Positions 34,284 through 43,117 of a stretch of 49,746 bases of DNA are shown here, in pieces. How positions within the stretch are numbered: position 1 is the stretch's first letter; each line of letters begins with the position of its first letter. A program made the translations under genes and the position numbers. Origin of the DNA: Clostridia bacterium (GTDB taxonomy: Bacteria > Bacillota > Clostridia > Oscillospirales > CAG-272); NCBI GenBank assembly GCA_017466375.1, contig JAFTUH010000041.1:1-49746 (forward strand), in the 5' to 3' direction. Under the pieces are notes generated by a model, which had not been told where the DNA came from, did not search any database, and saw nothing but the letters and a program-made list of their open reading frames with translations.

Positions 34284-35459
34284 ATGATTTTCTTAGGCTG
34301 TCTGTTTGAAAGAGAACGTGAAAACGAATACCTGAAAAAAAGCAAGTGCGGTATTTCCAACGCCGTGAACGGCTATCAGTGGAATCTGATCGACGGACTG
34401 AACGCAAATCTGGAAAAGCCTGTATCGATCATTAATGTTCTTCCCGTCGGCATCTGGAAAAAGCAGTACAGCGATCTTGTTTTAGAGGATCGCCACTGGA
34501 CGTATAACGGCGCCGACTGCTTTGAAATCGGCGGTGTTAACCTCCCGCTCATCAAACAGCATCAGCGCTATCGGAAAACGCTCCGTCTTCTGAAGCAGTC
34601 ACAGGACAAGAAGATCCTGATCTATTCGCCCTATCTTCCTTTTTTGAAAGCAATCCGCAAGCTGGACAAAAGCTATCATGTCACACTTGTTGTAACTGAT
34701 CTGCCTGAGTTTTACGATCTCGGGAAAGTATCCCCCCTGCGCAGGTTTCTGAGAAAAATCAACAATCGCTCCGTCTATAAATGCATGGAGCGCGTGAATA
34801 GTTTTGTTCTTCTCACAGAGCAGATGAAGGAACCTCTTCGCGTCGGTGACAGACCGTATACCATCGTGGAGGGTATCTGTAATCCGCATCTGTTTGACAG
34901 CATAGAAGCGCCCGATACTCCGGCAAAAGAAAAAATCATCCTGTACACCGGTACACTGCACGAAAAATTCGGCATCGGCAATCTACTCAATGCCTTTGCA
35001 GGAATCGATAATCCCGATTACCGCCTGTGGATCTGCGGCGGCGGCGACATGAAAGAAAAAATTGAACAAGCCGCTGAAAATGACCCCCGTATCCGCTTTT
35101 TCGGGTACGTACCGAAGAATACAATCTGCGAAATGCAGCTACAAGCCACCGTGCTTGTCAATCCGCGCCCGAACAACGAGGCGTACACCAAATACAGTTT
35201 TCCGTCCAAAACGATGGAGTATATGCTGAGCGGAAAGCCGGTCATCATGTACAAGCTGGACGGCATTCCCGATGAATACGACGACTATCTGTGCTATGTT
35301 CCCGACGATTCTGTATCCTCTTTGCGAGAGACAATCGTATCTGTATGCGATCTGTCTGAAGAGAAACGGAACCATATCGGCGAGAACGCGCGCAGTTTCC
35401 TGATACAGAAAAAAAACACCCGCGTTCAAGCGAAAGAGATTTTGCGGATGCTTTTTTAA
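34284..35459 (+). CDS. Glycosyltransferase family 4-like
   Basis: 391 residues, GAGG before the ATG. GT-B fold features: YTGTLHEKFGIGNLLNAF, LWICGGGDMKEKIEQ, RFFGYVPKNTI and KTMEYMLSGKPVIMYKLDG. Codon use from here to about 40.7 kb is somewhat more AT-rich than in the genes before and after, suggesting that this inner block has a separate history within the locus. Confidence 0.9.
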   Translation: MIFLGCLFERERENEYLKKSKCGISNAVNGYQWNLIDGLNANLEKPVSIINVLPVGIWKKQYSDLVLEDRHWTYNGADCFEIGGVNLPLIKQHQRYRKTLRLLKQSQDKKILIYSPYLPFLKAIRKLDKSYHVTLVVTDLPEFYDLGKVSPLRRFLRKINNRSVYKCMERVNSFVLLTEQMKEPLRVGDRPYTIVEGICNPHLFDSIEAPDTPAKEKIILYTGTLHEKFGIGNLLNAFAGIDNPDYRLWICGGGDMKEKIEQAAENDPRIRFFGYVPKNTICEMQLQATVLVNPRPNNEAYTKYSFPSKTMEYMLSGKPVIMYKLDGIPDEYDDYLCYVPDDSVSSLRETIVSVCDLSEEKRNHIGENARSFLIQKKNTRVQAKEILRMLF

Positions 35460-35502
35460 CATCTCGCTTGACCGAACAACCGTCTGTAAGGAGTATATCG
35501 TA

Positions 35503-36660
35503 ATGTTTATATCCATTGGAGGAAAAAAACTCCTTGGATCATCCGAGTCCCGTTATATTGCGCTGTTCGCCATGGTTTTGATTCTTTGCGGACAACCGTG
35601 GAGACAAACCGGTCTCATGAGTCTTGGAACTTGGCTGATCTTTTTGGCCGCATTTTACGATCTGTTAAAAGCGGCAAGTATGCGTTTTCTGAACAGGCCA
35701 ACGATTCTTCTGCTTTGCATACTGATGCTGTCATTCTTTTCCCTGCTTGCCTCGGCAGATTTTTCGTACAAATCTTTGGTTGCCCTGTTCTGCTTTTGGG
35801 AGATCCCGATTTTCATGCAGTTCTCTACCCAAAACGTGAGCAAATCGTTCAAGGAAAAGCTATACTATGTCTTTTTGGGATTGGCAGCGTACTATGTTTT
35901 CTTGGCGCTGTCCTCCATTTCACACGATTATATGGGACCGTACGGCATCGTACAGCTCGATGAACTAACCCTCGGCTATACCAACCCGAACCAAACAGGT
36001 ATGTACCTGCTTATCTGCTTCTTCATCCTTCTCAGTGCTGCAGCGTATTTCCAGAAACGCTGGCTCAGGCACCTGTACATCGGCGCAGCTATCATTATCG
36101 GTACGCTGATCTTCGCAACCAACTCCCGTTCCTGTGTGCTTCTCGCTGCCGCATATGCATTCTATTATGTTTTCTTCAGCAAAAAAACATCCGCACGAAC
36201 AATCGGTATGATCGCAAAAATCGCCTTTTTTCTCCCGATCATCCTCTTTATCTTCATCGTGTTCTTCCAGCAGGCAGCCCAAAGCATCCTTGTCATGGGA
36301 GAGGATTTCGACACCGGACGCGCAACGATTTTCTCCGATGTTTTTACCAATTACGATCTTGTCAAATTCCTGCTGGGTGATTATTCATCGCATCAATTTG
36401 AGAATCTGCATAATGCGTATCTGAGTATTTTTGCCACTGCCGGATTTTTTGTTGCACTTCTGTATGTCGTTTTTTTGCGCAATAAATTTCTGGAAATCCA
36501 TAAAACCGCAAAACAGCGCCACCAACAACTCGCCTTTGTTGGATTGATCATGCTCATCGTCCACATGTCCGTAGAAGCAGCATTCTTTACTGCCGGGTCC
36601 GTTTACGCAGTCTCCGTGATGTGCTTGGCCTGGATTTCTTCAGAAAAATACGAGGATTAA
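35503..36660 (+). CDS. O-antigen ligase/polymerase (Wzy-like), copy 1
   Basis: 385 residues with about 10-12 membrane helices; TAAGGAG in front. Family motifs: TLGYTNPNQTGMYLL and, before the last helices, NLHNAYLSIFATAGF containing the conserved histidine of the Wzy_C loop. Joins lipid-linked repeat units on the outer face of the membrane. It is closely related to the next gene (copy 2), from which it is separated by 6 bases. Confidence 0.88.
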   Translation: MFISIGGKKLLGSSESRYIALFAMVLILCGQPWRQTGLMSLGTWLIFLAAFYDLLKAASMRFLNRPTILLLCILMLSFFSLLASADFSYKSLVALFCFWEIPIFMQFSTQNVSKSFKEKLYYVFLGLAAYYVFLALSSISHDYMGPYGIVQLDELTLGYTNPNQTGMYLLICFFILLSAAAYFQKRWLRHLYIGAAIIIGTLIFATNSRSCVLLAAAYAFYYVFFSKKTSARTIGMIAKIAFFLPIILFIFIVFFQQAAQSILVMGEDFDTGRATIFSDVFTNYDLVKFLLGDYSSHQFENLHNAYLSIFATAGFFVALLYVVFLRNKFLEIHKTAKQRHQQLAFVGLIMLIVHMSVEAAFFTAGSVYAVSVMCLAWISSEKYED

Positions 36661-36666
36661 CACATC

Positions 36667-37806
36667 ATGAGAGTAGTACCTGTAACGAATAAATCACGAT
36701 ACGTTGCACTGATTGCAATGGCATTGATTCTGGTGAGTCAGCCATGGGGACAAACTGTGCTGGTGAGTATTGGAACATGGATGATCTTCTTTGCCGCGTT
36801 TTACGATATGATGAAGGCCTTCCGCATGCGTTTCACACGCCCCTCGGCCATCGTTCTTTTCAGCATTCTGATTCTCTCCCTTTTCTCCCTGGTTGCAGCA
36901 GCCGGATTTACGTATAAATCATTCGTTGCTCTGTTCTGCTTCTGGGAAATCCCGATTTTTTTACAGTTTTCAACCCAAAATATTACACGCAACTTTGCAA
37001 AAAAGGTGTACTACCTCTTTCTGGGATTAGCAACATATTATCTTTTTCTGGCGCTCTCGCCTCTTGCGTTCAATTACAAAGGACCGTACGGCATCGTACA
37101 GCTCTCATCCCTGACACTCGGCTATCAGAACCCGAATCAGACAGGTATGTACCTGCTTGTCTGCTTCTTCATCCTTCTCGGTGCCACCACATTTTTTGAA
37201 GAGATGAAATGGAAGATTATCTATGCAGCAGCAAGTGCCGTGGTAGGAATTCTGATTATTCTTACAGACTCCCGCGCCTGTATTCTCCTTGCTATCGGGT
37301 ACACAATCTACTATATTTTCTTTCGGAAGAATTCCTGGCCGGCACTGACAGCAATTCTGACAAAAATCGCATTCATCATTCCGATCGCCGTTTTTGTATT
37401 CATCATTGGATTCCAACAGACATCGCAGAACATTCAACTCCTCGGCGAAGTCTTTGACACGGGACGTTTTGCCATCTATACCGATGTATTCAAGCAGTAT
37501 AATTTCATGGAATTTGTACTCGGCAGTTTCGTCGAATATCGGTACGAAAATCTGCACAATGCGTATCTCAGCGTATTTGCCACCTCCGGCATATTCGTGG
37601 TAGTGTTCTTCGTTCTGTTTTTGCGCGGCAGATTTCTCGAAATCCACAAAAACGTAACTCGGTGCTATCAGCAGCTCGCATATATCGGGCTTCTCATGCT
37701 GATCGTCCATATGTCGATCGAAGCCGCGTTCTTTACCGCAGGCTCCGTATATGCAATCTCTGTCATGTGCCTGGTCTGGATCTCCTCACAAAAAATCAAT
37801 GATTGA
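36667..37806 (+). CDS. O-antigen ligase/polymerase (Wzy-like), copy 2
   Basis: 379 residues, colinear with copy 1 along the whole length. Shared blocks include FCFWEIPIF, GPYGIVQL, NPNQTGMYLL, NLHNAYLS, and VHMSIEAAFFTAGSVYA. Well over half of the positions look identical by eye. The copies differ most in the mid-protein helices and the loop near NYKGPYG/DYMGPYG. Tandem duplication followed by divergence is the simplest explanation. One copy may polymerise and the other cap or use a different linkage. Confidence 0.88.
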   Translation: MRVVPVTNKSRYVALIAMALILVSQPWGQTVLVSIGTWMIFFAAFYDMMKAFRMRFTRPSAIVLFSILILSLFSLVAAAGFTYKSFVALFCFWEIPIFLQFSTQNITRNFAKKVYYLFLGLATYYLFLALSPLAFNYKGPYGIVQLSSLTLGYQNPNQTGMYLLVCFFILLGATTFFEEMKWKIIYAAASAVVGILIILTDSRACILLAIGYTIYYIFFRKNSWPALTAILTKIAFIIPIAVFVFIIGFQQTSQNIQLLGEVFDTGRFAIYTDVFKQYNFMEFVLGSFVEYRYENLHNAYLSVFATSGIFVVVFFVLFLRGRFLEIHKNVTRCYQQLAYIGLLMLIVHMSIEAAFFTAGSVYAISVMCLVWISSQKIND

Positions 37807-37814
37807 GGCTATAT

Positions 37815-39017
37815 ATGAAAGTTTTGCACGTTAACAGCGCTGAAACGGGCAGCACTGGAAAAATCATTGCGGATATCAGCCGCAATCTGCATGCACGGGG
37901 AGATGAAGCTGTTCTGTGCGCGCCGAAAATCACATCTCCCAACTGCGAATATCTAAAAAAATACGCCGTATCCCTACCGCTGGAGCAGGGGCTGTACAGA
38001 CGGATTTCCTACCTTACGGGAATCTCATACGGATTTGCCCCGCTTTCTACTGCGAAGGTGATCCGGGCAATCAAAAAAGAATGCCCCGATATTGTGCATC
38101 TGCATTCTGTCAACGGCTGCGTTGTGAATGTGCACAAACTACTCGCTTTTCTGAAAAAGCACCGGATTCCAACTGTTGTGACGAATCACGCGGAGTTTCT
38201 GTACACAGGGAACTGTTCATACTCACACAATTGCGAAAAATGGAAAAACGGCTGCGGCAAATGTCCTTCGCTGAAAACAGCAACCGGATCCCTTTTCTTT
38301 GACCGCACACATACAGCATGGACACGAATGAAAAACGCGTTTGACGGCTTTGAAAAACTCTCCGTTGTCAACGTATCACCCTGGCTGACGGAACGCGCAA
38401 AACAATCCCCGCTTGTCAACGCTTACGAGAATTATACGATTCTGAACGGCATCAATACGGATGTTTTTCATTACAAACCGTCAACTCCCTCGGATGAAAA
38501 AATCATCTTTCACGTCACGTCTGCGTTTTCGGACACGCCCGGACACATAAAAGGCGGCGAATACATTTTTGAACTTGCACGACGCTTCGCTAAAGAGAAT
38601 GTAAAATTCGTCGCAGCCGGTCCCTATAATGTCAAAGGGGAGATTCCGGCTAACGTAACTTTGCTCGGCAAGCTCTCCAATCAGCATGAACTGGCGGATT
38701 GGTACCGGAAAGCAAATCTGACCGTACTGACCAGCAAGCGCGAAACGTTCGGTATGGCTGTGGCGGAATCTCTCGCCTGCGGAACACCCGTCGCCGGCTT
38801 CTGTTCCGGCGGATCGGAAAGCATCACGATAGACGATTTTTCCGAATTCGTACCGTTTGGCGATACAGATACACTGGAAAAGCAGATCCGCGAAAAATGG
38901 CTGGATTTCAAAACACAAGAGAATGCCGCAGAAATATCGACCGCAGCAATCAACAAATACGCCGATGCGCGCATGGCTCGGGAATATTTCGAAATATATC
39001 AGAAACTGCTGAAATAA
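37815..39017 (+). CDS. Glycosyltransferase family 4-like with Cys-rich insert
   Basis: 400 residues; start MKVLHVNSAETGSTGKI, GAGG at 37805-37808 overlapping the previous stop. Cysteine-rich stretch TGNCSYSHNCEKWKNGCGKCPS matches that of the GT at 33150, so the two are paralogues of the WcaC-like group. Donor region: LTVLTSKRETFGMAVAESLACGTPVAGF. Cytoplasmic step of repeat-unit assembly; donor unknown. Confidence 0.91.
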   Translation: MKVLHVNSAETGSTGKIIADISRNLHARGDEAVLCAPKITSPNCEYLKKYAVSLPLEQGLYRRISYLTGISYGFAPLSTAKVIRAIKKECPDIVHLHSVNGCVVNVHKLLAFLKKHRIPTVVTNHAEFLYTGNCSYSHNCEKWKNGCGKCPSLKTATGSLFFDRTHTAWTRMKNAFDGFEKLSVVNVSPWLTERAKQSPLVNAYENYTILNGINTDVFHYKPSTPSDEKIIFHVTSAFSDTPGHIKGGEYIFELARRFAKENVKFVAAGPYNVKGEIPANVTLLGKLSNQHELADWYRKANLTVLTSKRETFGMAVAESLACGTPVAGFCSGGSESITIDDFSEFVPFGDTDTLEKQIREKWLDFKTQENAAEISTAAINKYADARMAREYFEIYQKLLK

Positions 39018-39055
39018 TCGCACAGATACCCACTCACACAAAGGAGGACGAAAGC

Positions 39056-40231
39056 GTGAAAATTGTATTCATCTCGAATTATTTATCTCACCACCAACAG
39101 CCTCTATCGGACAAATTATATGCGCTGACTGACGGAGAGTACCGTTTTATCGAAACAGAGCCGATGGAACAAGATCGTCGCAATCTGGGGTGGGGGTTCT
39201 CTGAGACACCCTCTTATGTACTGCAGTACTACACTGATGAGCACGCTGCACAAACATGCCAGACTTTAATTGATGATGCTGATGTCGTCATTCACGGAAG
39301 CGCACCATACGAAACACTAAAAAACAGGCTCCTTAAAAAAAAGCCGATCTTTATATACTCCGAACGTCTTTACAAGGCAAAAGTCGGTTACTACAAACTG
39401 CCCGTGCGTGCTTACCGTTTTTATAAAAAATACGGGCGTCACAAAAACGTCCGTCTGCTCTGTGCAAGCGCATACACGGCTGCCGATTTTGCCAAAACCC
39501 GCACCTTTATCGGTAAGGCATACAAATGGGGATACTTCCCCGAAATCAAACAGCACGAGGACATCGATGCACTGATTGAGAAAAAACAGCCTGCTACTCT
39601 CCTCTGGGTAGCAAGATTTCTTCCTGTAAAGCATCCCGACGTACCTGTCGAAATCGCAAAACGGCTGAAAGCAGACGGCTACAGCTTCACACTGAATATG
39701 ATCGGAAACGGAGAGTTGGAGGAGCAGATCCGTCAAAGAATCGCGGAAGAAAATCTCTCCGACAGCGTACACCTTCTCGGCTCTATGAAACCGGAGGAGG
39801 TACGCACCCACATGGAAGAAAGCGAAATCTTCCTGTTCACCTCTGATCGCGGAGAGGGATGGGGTGCCGTTTTGAACGAATCCATGAACTCCGCCTGCGC
39901 AGTCTGTGCCTCCCATGCAATCGGGGCTGTGCCTTTTCTTCTGGATGACGGCAAAAACGGCATCATCTACAAAGACGGCAATCTCGACGATCTTTACGGC
40001 AAGGTAAAATGGCTGATGGATCACCCCACTGAGAGGAAAGCGATTTCCCAACGCGCCTATGAAACGATGATCGGCGAGTGGAATGCTGAAGCGGCGGCAC
40101 GGAAGTTTATTACTCTTGCAGAAGCAGTGATGCGCGGCGAGAAAGCGCCGTTCCCGTTTGACAGCGGCGTATGCAGCAAGGCGGAAATTATCCCCGATGG
40201 GTGGTATAAAAACAATGGGAAAATTAAGTAA
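39056..40231 (+). CDS. Glycosyltransferase family 4-like
   Basis: 391 residues. GTG start (VKIVFISNYLSHHQQPLSDKLY) with AAGGAGG 8 bases upstream. The frame is open back to 38699 over the previous gene, but that part is out-of-frame shadow. Donor-site features: LLWVARFLPVKHPDVPVEIAKRL, MIGNGELEEQI and LFTSDRGEGWGAVLNESMNSAC. Confidence 0.9.
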   Translation: MKIVFISNYLSHHQQPLSDKLYALTDGEYRFIETEPMEQDRRNLGWGFSETPSYVLQYYTDEHAAQTCQTLIDDADVVIHGSAPYETLKNRLLKKKPIFIYSERLYKAKVGYYKLPVRAYRFYKKYGRHKNVRLLCASAYTAADFAKTRTFIGKAYKWGYFPEIKQHEDIDALIEKKQPATLLWVARFLPVKHPDVPVEIAKRLKADGYSFTLNMIGNGELEEQIRQRIAEENLSDSVHLLGSMKPEEVRTHMEESEIFLFTSDRGEGWGAVLNESMNSACAVCASHAIGAVPFLLDDGKNGIIYKDGNLDDLYGKVKWLMDHPTERKAISQRAYETMIGEWNAEAAARKFITLAEAVMRGEKAPFPFDSGVCSKAEIIPDGWYKNNGKIK

Positions 40232-40736
40232 ATTTCTGCACCTGCAAGGGCTGAAGCGAACATGGACTCTGTTTCGGGTCAATAAACTCCTTGTCGGCCC
40301 CAAGCATTTTGAAAAAAAACGAAAACTCTTGATCTCTATAGGATACAATATCGGAGAGAACACGAAAATCGTCGCTCCGATCGAATGTTACGGAAATCTG
40401 ACAATCGGCAAAAACTGTTGGATCGGCAAGAATCTGAAAATAAACGGAAACGGCACTGTCATCATCGGCGACAACTGCGATATTGCACCTGAAGTTACCT
40501 TTCAAACCGGAAGCCATTTGATCGGCTCTGCTGAACATCGGGCTGGAGAGGGCATCTCCTTTACACAAACAATTGGAAACGGCACATGGATCGGCGTACG
40601 GACCACAATTATTAACGAAACGCATATTGGAAACGGATGTATCGTCGCAGCCTGTGCCTGTGTAACGAAAGATGTTCCCGATAACACCTTGGTCGGAGGG
40701 GTTCCTGCCAAACCAATACGGAGCTTATCGGTATGA
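40215..40736 (+). CDS. Left-handed beta-helix (hexapeptide) acyltransferase
   Basis: 173 residues; start MGKLSKFLHLQGL overlaps the preceding GT by 17 bases. Hexapeptide repeats (IAPIECYGNLTIGKNCWIG, NGTVIIGDNCDIAPEV, IGNGTWIGVRTTI, HIGNGCIVAACACVTKDV) end with the family signature LVGGVPAKPI. Probably O- or N-acetylates a sugar of the repeat unit. The longer upstream frame (to 40158) lies inside the GT and has no RBS. Confidence 0.9.
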   Translation: MGKLSKFLHLQGLKRTWTLFRVNKLLVGPKHFEKKRKLLISIGYNIGENTKIVAPIECYGNLTIGKNCWIGKNLKINGNGTVIIGDNCDIAPEVTFQTGSHLIGSAEHRAGEGISFTQTIGNGTWIGVRTTIINETHIGNGCIVAACACVTKDVPDNTLVGGVPAKPIRSLSV

Positions 40737-42028
40737 TAAAAAGTTTTCTGAAAAACAAAGTCGTAAAAAACGCCGGGTGGATGATCGGCGAGAAAATCGT
40801 ACAGATGCTGATCTCCCTGATCGTGGGAGTGCTCACCGCACGCTATCTCGGGCCGTCCAATCAAGGACTCATTGATTACGCCGGTGCATACACAGCGTTC
40901 TTTTCTTCTCTCTGCACACTCGGAATCAATAATATCCTGGTCAAGGAATTTATTGACCATCCCGATGAAGACGGTGAAATACTCGGCTCGTCGATTCTTT
41001 TGCGTCTGCTCTCCAGTGCGCTGTCCGTGATAACGATCATCGGCATCGTCTGCATCGTGGATCGCGATGACCCGACGGCGGTTGCCGTCGTGGCATTGAG
41101 CACCGTTGGTATTCTGTTTCATGTGTTCGAAGTATTTAACTACTGGTTTCAAGCACAACTCCTCTCCAAAGTCACATCTACCGCCGCACTGGTTGCATAT
41201 GCAGTCATGACGGTATACAAGGTTTTCCTGCTAGTGACGGGAAAAGATGTAAAGTTTTTTGCTGTCACGCTCTCTGTGGATTACATCGTAATCGGTGTAT
41301 TTCTGTACATATGTTATAAAAAATACAAAGGCAGCAAACTGCGCATATCGATCGACTGCTGCAAACGTATTCTACGGCAAAGTGCTCCCTTCATCCTACC
41401 CGGTCTGATGGTAGCCATCTACGCGCAAACGGATAAGTTCATGCTGAAGCAGCTTCTCTCTGCGGCGGACGTCAGTTACTATGCGCGCGCAACATCGCTG
41501 TGCAGTATGTGGTGCTTCATTCTGAATGCAATTATCGCATCGCTCCATCCGCCGATCATGGAGGAGAATAAAAACGGGAACGAGGAAGAGTTTGAGCGAA
41601 AAAACAAACTCCTCTACGCCATCGTTTTTTACCTTTCCATGATCGTATCGGTCCTGTTCGTTCTGCTCGCAAATCCCGTTATCTGCATTCTGTACGGGGC
41701 CGAATATCTGCCTGCGGCCGACCCACTCCGCATCGCAACATGGTACACAGCGTTCTCCTATCTCGGCGTTGCGCGCAATGCGTGGATTGTCTGCAAAAAC
41801 GCACAGAAATATTTGATCTGGATCTATCTGTCCGCCGCGGTCGCAAACGTCGCTTTGAATGCGCTGCTGATCCCGATCTGGGGACCGTCCGGTGCAGCTT
41901 TTGCGTCCCTCATCTCGCAAATCATCACGACCTTTGTCGTGCCGTTCTTCATCAAGCCGCTCAGGAAAAATTCGATGCTCATGGTGGATGCAATTCTTCT
42001 GAAAGGACTCAAACGAAAAAACAAGTAA
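40733..42028 (+). CDS. Polysaccharide flippase (Wzx-like)
   Basis: 431 residues with 12-14 hydrophobic helices; family opening NAGWMIGEKIVQMLISLIVGVLTARYLGP. ATG overlaps the acyltransferase stop by 4 bases. Moves the undecaprenyl-linked repeat unit across the membrane to the Wzy enzyme(s). Confidence 0.93.
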   Translation: MIKSFLKNKVVKNAGWMIGEKIVQMLISLIVGVLTARYLGPSNQGLIDYAGAYTAFFSSLCTLGINNILVKEFIDHPDEDGEILGSSILLRLLSSALSVITIIGIVCIVDRDDPTAVAVVALSTVGILFHVFEVFNYWFQAQLLSKVTSTAALVAYAVMTVYKVFLLVTGKDVKFFAVTLSVDYIVIGVFLYICYKKYKGSKLRISIDCCKRILRQSAPFILPGLMVAIYAQTDKFMLKQLLSAADVSYYARATSLCSMWCFILNAIIASLHPPIMEENKNGNEEEFERKNKLLYAIVFYLSMIVSVLFVLLANPVICILYGAEYLPAADPLRIATWYTAFSYLGVARNAWIVCKNAQKYLIWIYLSAAVANVALNALLIPIWGPSGAAFASLISQIITTFVVPFFIKPLRKNSMLMVDAILLKGLKRKNK

Positions 42029-42067
42029 TTTATAACCTTACATAAAATCACATCGGAGGTATATCCC

Positions 42068-43114
42068 ATGTCACTGTTTACAGGAAAAACTCTTCTTATC
42101 ACCGGTGGTACGGGTTCATTCGGCAATGCCGTTCTCAACCGTTTTCTCCGCACCGATATCGGTGAAATCCGCATTTTCTCCCGCGATGAAAAAAAGCAGG
42201 ACGATATGCGCCACGAATTTCAGGTAAAGATGCCTGAGGTTGCCGAAAAAATCAAGTTTTACATCGGCGACGTCCGCGATCTCGCAAGCGTGAAAAACGC
42301 AATGCACGGCGTGGATTACATTTTCCATGCAGCGGCGCTCAAGCAGGTGCCGTCCTGCGAATTCTTCCCGATCGAGGCGGTCAAAACGAATGTTCTCGGC
42401 ACGGAAAACGTACTGACTGCCGCGATTGAAGCCGGTGTCAAGAACGTCGTCTGCCTCTCGACGGACAAGGCGGCGTATCCCGTCAATGCGATGGGCACGT
42501 CCAAGGCGATGATGGAGAAGGTCATCGTCGCGAAATCCCGCACGGTATCGCCCGAGAAGACGAAAATCTGCTGCACGAGATACGGCAACGTCATGTGCTC
42601 GCGCGGCTCCGTTATCCCCTTGTGGATCGATCAGATCCGTGCCGGCAACCCGATCACGATCACGGACGGCAGCATGACACGCTTCATTATGTCGCTTGAC
42701 GAAGCGGTCGATCTCGTTCTGTTCGCATTTGAGCACGGTGAAAGCGGCGATATCCTCGTACAGAAGGCACCTGCCTGCACGATCCAGACACAGGCGGAGG
42801 CGGTATGCGAGCTGTTCGGCGGCGACAAGAACGCGATCAAGGTCATCGGTATCCGCCACGGTGAGAAGATGTACGAAACGCTTCTGACGAACGAGGAGTG
42901 CGCCGGCGCCATCGACATGGGCAACTTCTATCGCGTACCGTGTGACAAGCGCGGTCTGAACTACGACAAGTACTTCCATGAGGGCAACACCGAGCGCAAC
43001 ACGCTGACTGAGTTCAACTCAAGCAACACGAAGCTGCTCACGGTGGAAGAAACGAAGGCGAAAATCGCCTCCCTCGCCTACATTCAGGAAGAGCTTGCGA
43101 AAATGGGGAAATAA
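42068..43114 (+). CDS. capE: UDP-GlcNAc 4,6-dehydratase / 5-epimerase (CapE/WbjB type)
   Basis: 348 residues, GGAGGT in front. SDR fold with GGTGSFG, FSRDEKKQDDMRHEF, AAALKQVPSCEFFP and STDKAAYPVNAMGTSKAMMEK, where the usual YxxxK is MxxxK, as in the inverting CapE/FlaA1 group. First step to UDP-L-FucNAc: makes UDP-2-acetamido-2,6-dideoxy-L-arabino-hexulose. Codon use returns to the G+C-richer style. Confidence 0.9.
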   Translation: MSLFTGKTLLITGGTGSFGNAVLNRFLRTDIGEIRIFSRDEKKQDDMRHEFQVKMPEVAEKIKFYIGDVRDLASVKNAMHGVDYIFHAAALKQVPSCEFFPIEAVKTNVLGTENVLTAAIEAGVKNVVCLSTDKAAYPVNAMGTSKAMMEKVIVAKSRTVSPEKTKICCTRYGNVMCSRGSVIPLWIDQIRAGNPITITDGSMTRFIMSLDEAVDLVLFAFEHGESGDILVQKAPACTIQTQAEAVCELFGGDKNAIKVIGIRHGEKMYETLLTNEECAGAIDMGNFYRVPCDKRGLNYDKYFHEGNTERNTLTEFNSSNTKLLTVEETKAKIASLAYIQEELAKMGK

Positions 43115-43117
43115 TCC

